NCBI RefSeq assembly: GCF_019393635.1
Contig: NC_057861.1
Location: 722,467,232 to 722,531,231 of the forward strand
Direction: 5' to 3'
Length of the DNA: 64,000 nt
Source of the DNA: Dromiciops gliroides
Taxonomy: Eukaryota > Chordata > Mammalia > Microbiotheria > Microbiotheriidae
The notes below the pieces were generated by a model. The model made no database searches. It had not been told where the DNA came from and saw only the letters and a program-made list of their open reading frames with translations. Numbering within the stretch: position 1 is the stretch's first letter; every line of letters begins with the position of its first letter. A program made the translations under genes and the position numbers. This document shows, piece after piece, positions 56,995 to 64,000 of the stretch.

Positions 56995-58440
56995 AATGGA
57001 CCTTAAACCAATCAATGTATTCATTACCTTATTATAAATGTCTTTTAAAATTTAATCTAAATATCAACTTGAAACACCTCATTTAAGTGACACAAGTGTA
57101 CTTCATAGATATACATCAATGAGGCAATGTTATTTTTACTTTTATTTAAAATCAGTTTATTTATGAACAGACAGTAGGTTTCATTTTAGGATGGATACAT
57201 ACACATATAACACACAGACACACACACCACATACACTTATATGGGATATCAGTCCTACCTTCAGGAAATAAAGGCCAAATGTTTCAAATTACAGAGTTCT
57301 AGGTAGATACCCATAGCCTTAGGAATCAGGAATATTTGTGGTTTCATAACTTTTAGAACTTTTTAGTTCAAGAAAGGATGCTCCAACTAATTTTTGAGAA
57401 CACCAATTGGCTTTATAAGAAGCTAACCTAAATCCACAGTGAGAAAATAACTTGCTACAGTTCAGTTCATGCTGGGTGGAGAAAAAAGCCAAGCAGGCAA
57501 ACATGACAAGATAGCGAGAAAATAAGAAAAAATGACCTTCCATCAGCATTTTAAAAAGTAAAGTTTAGTTGGAGTTTTGTCTATTATACCTCTAGTTAGC
57601 TGGGTAGCACAGTAAAAAATTGTAGACTATTACATTCTCATGTCCTTAGAGAAAAATAGACATAATATTCAAGCTCAATTGTTTTGAAATTAACAAAATA
57701 AAATGAAACAACAGAAATAGAAAGTCTGATAATTCATAATAGCATGGCTGTGAGCCTGGGATTTCTCAGGCAACATCAGTGGAGCATGCATAATGGCAGG
57801 TCTTTATGGACATGCTTTAAGCATTTCCCTAAATATGGAACATTGTTCAAGAAATATCTTGAGGTCTGAGAGACTCCTCACCGACATATTAATCATTATG
57901 TGATAGACATACATCTACCTACCTAGCTACCTACCTACCTATATATCTGGGTTGTTTGTTTGTTTGGGTTTTTTTGCCCACAGAAGTTTTTACCACATTA
58001 AATTGAGGGCATATCCCCATCAAGAGCATCACAGTTTTTTAAATTTTTTAATGTGACACCAGTATTTACATAATCACAACATTCCTATGCTTATTCAACT
58101 TCAAAGCTGCAAGAAAATACAGTTAATTCTTCAAGTATGACCTTCTGTTTTCTGAATAACATTCATGCTTCCAAGCTTCCACAGATTCCAATAAAATTTA
58201 TTTTCCAAGACATAAATGAATTTTTATCTCAGCCATAGGACTAAAGGGGGAGATATTGACTAAGCATGGTTTGAATATGTTGAAGTGAATAAAAATGTGT
58301 TCAATTCTCAGAGGAATCTTTGTACATGCTAGTAACTAAATGTGTTTTCATTGATATCAGAAAAAAGTGAATTGCTTGAGTGTCCAAAACTATTACCAAA
58401 ATAACAAGTCTTTTTCTTCCTCCTATTACCATTCTCTCAC

Positions 58441-58442
<2 letters not shown>
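56995..58442. other. AT-rich interval with short simple repeats
   Basis: (CTAC)n at about 57910-57942 and TTTG-type repeats at 57950-57970. Open frames such as 57319-57549 (minus) lack protein features. Confidence 0.4.

Positions 58443-58480
<38 letters not shown>
58443..58480 (+). repeat. (AC)19 microsatellite
   Basis: Pure AC tract. Confidence 0.92.
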
Positions 58481-58486
<6 letters not shown>

Positions 58487-58899
58487 AGAGTTATAGCCCC
58501 CCTCTTAGGCTGATCCCTTGTAGTTGAATGTTTCCCTTTTTTAAACAAGTATATTTAAGTAAAACAAATTAGCTCACTGATCATCCCTGAAAAGTCATTA
58601 TTCCTTGCCTATCTGTTGAGAGGGGTGAAGCATATTTCTAGTCTTCTGAAATCAAGATCATTCATTGCAATGACCAGAGAATTGTCCTGTCTTTATAGTC
58701 TAAAGACAATAAATAGAGACAACGTGAATATCATTATGCAGATGTTCTCCCAACTCTGCATCTTTTCATCTGCATCAGTTGATAGAAATCTTCCCATGCT
58801 TTTTTTCTGCATCCTACATATTTATATTTTATTGGGGAAATAACGTTCCATTATATTCCATAATGTATGCTCAAATTTATATGAGAGGAGATAGGGTCC

Positions 58900-59070
58900 A
58901 TTGTTTCATTCTTTAGATGAGAAAACCCCCTATATTAATTTAGGTTGGTATTTTCTCTATAACATATAGACATGGAGTGTTGTTTAGTATACATAAAGTT
59001 CATGTGACTTACTCAGGGTCCCATAGCTAGTATGAGCCCAGGTCTTTCTATCCTTGAACCCACCTCTCTG
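58900..59070 (-). repeat. MIR, minus, interrupted
   Basis: 'cattctttagatgagaaaac' and 'gacttactcagggtcccata' with 'gctagtatgagcccaggtct' are reversed MIR with a short spacer. 58481-58899 shows nothing identified. Confidence 0.5.
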
Positions 59071-59397
59071 TATGCTACACAAGTTGGTTTTTCTGGCATA
59101 TTATTCCTCATCAATATATGTGAAAAGGTTAGGTGCTAGTTATTCCATGTTAGTGATTTGTAAGTATCAGTAGTATTTGTGGAGAGTCTCATTAGAGAAC
59201 ATCATTCTGATATAATGCTATTCAGATACAATTTGGTGGGCAAGAAATCATAGAGGTAAAGTGATTTCAAGCAGAATAAAATCTGTACATCCTAGACACT
59301 GTGGAAATACTTTTCTGAATTTGTATGTAATGCTTCAGTGATTCTGGAATAATTTTCTTTTTGCAGGGATTGCTTGCAAGGCTCCATTACCTAGCTC

Positions 59398-59600
59398 TCA
59401 CTGATTCTATCTATTGGTCTTTCTGTCTCTGTTTTTCTATATCTCTATCTCTCTGTTTATTTCTGTCTGTCATTGTCTCTGTCTCTGTCTCTTTCTCTGT
59501 CTCTGTATCTCTCTCTCTGTCTCTCTTTCTTTCCATCTATGTGTTTATGGGTTTCTCTCTTTTTCACTTTAAGTCTTTGTCTTTGTTTCACTCTGTGTTT
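59398..59600 (+). repeat. (TCTC/TGTC)n pyrimidine-rich repeat
   Basis: Imperfect CTCTGT/CTCTCT units. The overlapping Ser/Leu-rich open frames are products of this repeat. Confidence 0.85.
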
Positions 59601-59739
59601 CAGTCTTTGTTATTTCTCTGCAATCTTTCTCAATAAGAGTTTAAGTGTGGGAGTGTTGGATTTATGAATTTATTAGGTTAGAGAATACTGGGAGTGAAAA
59701 CTCCCCCTATGGGCAAGATGTCTATAAGTAAGCTACAGA

Positions 59740-59860
59740 GAGTTTTCTGGGTTATTGAGAACTTGAATGACTTTCCCAGAGTCACACAAATGGGACATAA
59801 TAGAAATAGAACTTGACCTGCTTTATTCTTCACTCCAAGGCCATTATTCCATCAAGTAGT
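59740..59860 (-). repeat. MIR fragment, minus orientation
   Basis: 'gaatgactttcccagagtca' and 'cacaaatgggacataataga' fit the reversed MIR core. Confidence 0.45.
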
Positions 59861-60109
59861 CAACAATCCTCCTCTAGAGGAAAATTCTAAAATATCCTCA
59901 TGTTGTCTTAAATTATTTAACCTTGTTAAGAGAATGTAGTTGTTGGTCACAGAATATTTTATGAATCAAATGTTTTGAGTGACTTTTTCATTATTTTGTT
60001 TATTCATAAGATTCCTAGTAGTAATGAAAAATGCACAGAGATAAATTATTTCTTGGATCCAACAATTATTACCCTATGGTTGGTTCTGGTACCTACCTAT
60101 TAGAAGATA

Positions 60110-60290
60110 GTGCTAAGTTTAGAGGCAGAAAATACAGGTCCATACTTTGGATCTGTCACTTACTTAACTATATGACTTGTGGTAAGTCACATTAGCCCTC
60201 TGGAAGGCAGTTTCCTCATGTGTAAAATAAAATATTTGGATTGGATTATTTGTAATATTAATTCTAGTCCTAAATCAATCATAGGATTTA
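60110..60290 (+). repeat. MIR, plus orientation
   Basis: 'gatctgtcacttacttaact', 'atatgacttgtggtaagtca', 'cagtttcctcatgtgtaaaa' and 'taaaatatttggattggatt' are in MIR order. Confidence 0.7.
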
Positions 60291-60363
60291 TCAATGATCT
60301 GCCTGAGAACAGATAAGTTATTCAAACATTTCAGAAAGAAAGAAATTTAAAATGCAATAGCAT

Positions 60364-60940
60364 GGGGGGCAGAGCCAAGATGGCGGAGAGGAAGCAGCAA
60401 GCTGCCTGAGCTCTCCTTCTGTTCCCTCAAAACAAACATTAAATCAAGCCTCTGGATGGATTCTGAAACTACAGAACCTGCAAAGAGACAGAGAGACACA
60501 GTCCTCCAACCAGAGATAATTTAGAAGACTTCAGGAAAAGGTCGGTCTAACTCGGGCAAAAGGGAGGCCCAGCACAGGGCAGCAACCCAGCGCCGAGGGG
60601 GTCTGGGCAAGTCAGCAGGAGCTGCGGGCCACAGCCTAACAACTGAGGCTCCCGGAACCTGGTTCAAAAATCTGGTGGCCAAGAAGGACAGTGGAAAAAC
60701 CTACCTGCACCGGCCGAGAGGGCCACGAACGGCGGGATCAGACGCCGGGGTCTGGCGCCTGGCTGGCCGAGCACAATCAGACAGGAAGTGCAGGGCAGGG
60801 GATCTCCACACACCATAAAGGCCTCAGAGTAAAAGCCCGGTCACACAGCACCTATACACCTGCACAAGAAGCCCAAAACAGGGACCCTGGTGCCCCCAGA
60901 GCAGACCTCAACTTAAAGAATAAATAAATAAGCTGCAATA
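60364..60940 (+). promoter_or_regulatory. L1 5' UTR with YY1-like site and CpG cluster
   Basis: CAAGATGGCGG at 60376-60386 matches the YY1-type motif at the start of mammalian L1s, where YY1 sets the transcription start. Many CpGs survive between 60590 and 60790 in an otherwise CpG-poor window. Internal promoter activity is inference. Confidence 0.7.
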
Positions 60941-61915
60941 ATGAGTAAGAAGCAAAAAAGAGCCCTCTCCATTGAGAGCTTCTGTATCAATAGGGAAGAA
61001 GCCAACACAAACTCAGATGAGGACAATAGCCTCAAATTGTCTACATCTGAAGCCTCACAAGGGAAGGTGAATTGGTCGCAAGAACAAAAAGCCTTCCTGG
61101 AAGAGCTCAAAAAGGATTTTAAAAATCAATTGCAAGAGGTAGAAGAAAAAATGGGGAGAGAAATGAAAGCAAAACAAAAAAACTATGAAAAAAGAATCAG
61201 CAGCTTGGAAAAGGAAGCTGAAGAAAACAAAGCCTTAAAAAATTCATTTGGCCAAATGGAAAAAAAGGTGCATAATGTCACTGAAGAAAACAATGCCTTA
61301 AAAATTAAAGTGGGTCAGTTGGAAGATAAGGAATCCATGAGACACCAAGAATCAGTCAAGCAGAATTAAAAAAATGAAAAAATAGAAGAAAATGTGAAAT
61401 ACCTCATTGGAAAGACAACTGATCTGGAAAACAGATCGAGGAGAGACAATTTGAGAATCATTGGACTGCCTGAAAGCCATGACCAGAAAAAGAATCTAGA
61501 CACCATATTCCAGGAAATTATTAAGGAGAACTGCCCTGATATCATAGAATCAGAGGATAAAATCATCATTGAAAGAATCCACCGATCACCTCCTGAAAGA
61601 GACCCCAAAAGGAAAACTCCAAGGAATATTGTAGCCAAATTCCAGAATTATCAGGTGAAGGAGAAAATACTCCAAGCAGCCAGAAAGAAGCAATTTAAAT
61701 ATCATGGAGCCACAGTCAGGATTGCTCAGGACCTGGCAGCTTCAACATTAAAGGACCGCAAGGCTTGGAATATGATATTCCGAAAGGCAAAGGAGCTTGG
61801 ATTGCAGCGGAGAATCTATTACCCAGCAAAAATGTGCATTTTCTTTCAGGGGAAAAGATGGACATTCAATGACATTGGGGACTTTCAATCTTTCCTGGTG
61901 AAAGACCAGAACTGA
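60941..61915 (+). pseudogene. L1 ORF1, one in-frame stop
   Basis: ORF1 encodes the RNA-binding chaperone of the L1 ribonucleoprotein. The start MSKKQKRALS is shared with the half-L1s. A coiled coil spans about residues 50-140 (Glu/Lys-rich, with heptad-like Leu), then an RRM-like domain about 150-245 (LRIIGLPES ...), and a C-terminal domain about 245-325 (KKQFKYHGATVRI, then RKAWNMIFRKAKELGLQ). The frame is the same on both sides of a single TAA at 61367-61369, which would cut the protein after 142 residues at the end of the coiled coil. Total length is 325 codons, close to other mammalian ORF1s. Otherwise it is well preserved. Confidence 0.9.
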
Positions 61916-62541
61916 ATAGAAAATTTGATCTCAACATACAAGACTCAAGAGAAGTTTAAAAAGGTAAACAGAGGGGAAAAAAAAGTTTCCCTATTAGGTT
62001 AAACTGTTTATATCCCTACACAGGAAGATAATACTCATAACTCTTAAGAACTGTAAATGTATTTGGGCAGAGAGAAGGACTTTATATAGAGGGTATAAAT
62101 ATAAATTGTCTTTGATGTGATGATACAAAAGAATTAAGGGGATAAAAAGCGAGTCTATGGGGAGGAGAGGAAAGGGGAGGTGGAATGGGATGAATTATAT
62201 CAAATGAAGATGTGGAAAAAAACCTATTACAATAGAGGGAAAGAAAGGAGGGGGGAACATGGTATCAACCCTATTCTCATTAGATTTGACTCAAAGACGG
62301 AATAACATATACATTCATTGGGATAAAGAAACTTAACTCATTCTTTAGGGAAACAAAAGGGGAAGGGAAAGGGGGGGACTGATAGAAGGGAGGACAAAAG
62401 CAAGGGAGAAAAGGGTAAAGAAAAGAGAGGGGGGTGATAAAAAGGGAGGGCAGATTGGGGGAGGCAGGGGTAAGAAGTAAAACGTTGGTGAGGAGGAATA
62501 GGGTGAAAGAAGCGGGGAAAAGTACAAAGGGGGTAAATAGA
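61916..62541 (+). other. Long purine-rich inter-ORF region of L1
   Basis: 626 bp with G/A-rich tracts (62150-62260 and 62340-62540). It contains one copy of the module duplicated in the half-L1 3' UTR ('ctcaaagacggaataacata' near 62290). It shows that the half-L1 3' UTR derives from L1 inter-ORF sequence. Confidence 0.75.
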
Positions 62542-64000
62542 ATGGAGGGGAATAGACAGTCAGTAATAATAACTGTGAATGTGAATGGGATGAACTCTGC
62601 TATAAAACGGAAGTGAAATGCAGAGTGGATTAAAAATCAGAACCCTACAATATGCTGTTTACAAGAAACCCATTTGAAGCAGAGAGATACACACAGAGTA
62701 AAGGTAAAAGGCTGGAGCAGAATATATTATGCCTCAGCTAAAGTAAAAAAGGCAGGGGTAGCAATCCTTATCTCAGACAAAGTGCAGGCAAAAATAGATC
62801 TCATTAAAAGAGATAAGGAAGGAAATTACATCTTACTTAAAGGTACTATAGATAATGAAGTAATATCAATATTAAATATGTATGCGCCAAGTGGTATAGC
62901 ATCCAAGTTCGTAGAGGAGAAGTTAAATGAGTTACAAGAGGAATTAGACAGTAATACTATACTAGTGGGGGATCTGAATCTCCCCCTCTCAGAATTAGAT
63001 AAATCTAGCCAAAAAATAAATAAGAAAGAAGTGAAAGAGGTGAATAGATTACTAGAAAAGTTAGACATGATAGATGTCTGGAGAAAATTGAATGGGGATA
63101 GAAAGGAATATACCTTTTTCTCAGCAGTACATGGCACATTTTCAAAAATTGACCATGTATTAGGGCACAAAAACATCATAGTCAAATGTAGAAAGGCAGA
63201 AATAGTAAATGCATCCTTCTCAGATCAGATCATGATGCAATAAAAATTACATGTAAGAAAGAGCCAGGGAAAAGTAGAATGAAAATCAATTGGAAACTAA
63301 ATAATTTCATTCTAAAGAATGAATGGGCCAAACAAGAAATCATAGAAACAATCAATAACTTTATCCAAGAGAATGACAATAATGAGACAACATACCAAAA
63401 TCTATGGGATGCAGCCAAAGCAGTGCTTAGGGGAAAATTTATAGCTCTAAATGCTTACATGAATAAAAAAGAGAAAGAGGAGATTAATGAATTGGGCATG
63501 CAACTTAAAAAGCTAGAAAAAGAACAAATTAGAAATCCCCAATTAGACACTAAATTAGAGATCCTGAAAATTAAAGGAGAAATTAATAAGATTGAAAGCA
63601 AAAAAACTATAGAATTAATCAATAAAACTAAGAGCTGGTTTTATGAAAAAACCAATAAAATAGATAAAATATTGGTTAATTTGATTAAAAAAAAAGAAAG
63701 AAGAAAACCAAATTACCAGTATCAAAAATGAAAAGGGTGATGTTACCAACAATGAAGTGGAAATTAAATCAATAATTAGGAATTATTTTGCCCAACTGTA
63801 TGCCAATAAATTTGACAATCTAAATGAAATGGATGGATATTTACAAAAATACAAACTGCCCAGGTTAACTGAAGAGGAAATAAAATCCTTAAATAAACCC
63901 ATATTAGAAAAAGAAATTGAACAAGCTATTAATGAACTCCCTAAGAAAAAATCCCCAGGGCCAGATGGGTTTACGGGTGAATTTTACCAAACATTTAAAG
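62542..64000 (+). pseudogene. L1 ORF2, endonuclease and start of reverse transcriptase
   Basis: ORF2 encodes the endonuclease and reverse transcriptase that make the insertion. From MEGNRQ at 62542 the endonuclease shows TVNVNGMN, QETH (near 62665) and GDLNLP (near 62968), matching the metal- and DNA-contacting motifs of the APE-like family. Lesions: TGA at 62614-62616; a 5-bp duplication (GATCA GATCA, 63223-63232) inside the last catalytic SDH motif, shifting the frame; and one extra base in an A-run near 63685-63695. The frame is then open to the window end and enters the reverse transcriptase ([16 protein letters not shown] at about 63943-63990). Not functional as written. Confidence 0.9.

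Larger units (their letters stand above)
60364..64000 (+). mobile_element. L1 retrotransposon, 5' complete, runs off the window
   Basis: Head GGGGGGCAGAGCCAAGATGG, CpG-rich 5' UTR (to 60940), ORF1 (60941-61915), purine-rich inter-ORF region (61916-62541) and ORF2 from 62542 to beyond 64000. It has the fewest lesions of any L1 here: one stop in ORF1, and one stop and two frame changes in the visible ORF2. Its 3' end and target duplication lie outside the window. Confidence 0.92.

Noticed and set aside
59361-59667. Ser/Leu-rich open frames resembling a membrane protein
   Set aside because: Translation of a (TCTC/TGTC)n simple repeat.

Overview
This is a stretch of marsupial nuclear DNA with no intact gene. 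It is AT-rich and built almost entirely from interspersed repeats. The organism call rests on about eighteen copies of one MIR-like CORE-SINE (head near GGGGCAGCTAGGTGG, core near TAGCTGTGTGACCCTGGGC, A-rich tail), on L1 and half-L1 elements with marsupial-type ORF1, and on older L2, L3/CR1, MIR and RTE-type SINE remains. The SINE tail variants ('...ATTGCCTCAC' or '...ATTGCCCCAC' plus A) look more Australian (WSINE1-like) than opossum-like. That refinement is inference from memory of the families; no database was searched.

Layout. 1-2.5 kb: old MIR and other ancient repeats and a 60-bp mariner-like palindrome. 2.5-5.85 kb: a 3.3-kb half-L1 (ORF1 only) with 13-bp target-site duplications. 5.9-15.2 kb: SINEs, L3/CR1 and MIR pieces and two solo LTRs. 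15.4-20.6 kb: L1 3' ends and an L3/CR1 3' end. 23.3-23.9 kb: a solo LTR with a perfect 4-bp duplication. 24.2-28.5 kb: an L2 fragment split by a second half-L1 on the minus strand. 28.7-29.05 kb: a third kind of LTR. 33.2-34.0 kb: a processed pseudogene of RBM18, itself split by a SINE. 36.8-40.0 kb: a broken class-I-type endogenous retrovirus with a plus-strand LTR, a decayed gag and an inverted LTR, with an unrelated solo LTR inside its leader. 40.4-46.8 kb: L2 and MIR fragments and SINEs. 50.9-55.3 kb: an L1 lacking most of ORF2, carrying an LTR and two SINEs. 60.36-64.0 kb: the youngest-looking L1, with a CpG-rich 5' UTR, nearly complete ORF1 and the first 1.46 kb of ORF2; it runs off the window.

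How the pieces relate. The window reads best as layers: L2/MIR/L3 fragments are cut by half-L1s and LTRs, and these are cut by SINEs. Two half-L1 copies on opposite strands share the same internal SINE and the same repeated 3' UTR module, so both features belong to the family and did not arise independently. Five LTRs form a related group, two of which look like mosaics of the other two subtypes. I saw no intact coding gene, no RNA gene, no CRISPR array and no convincing new functional system. The items most worth checking are the half-L1 family structure, the LTR mosaics, the inverted-LTR provirus and the RBM18 retrocopy.
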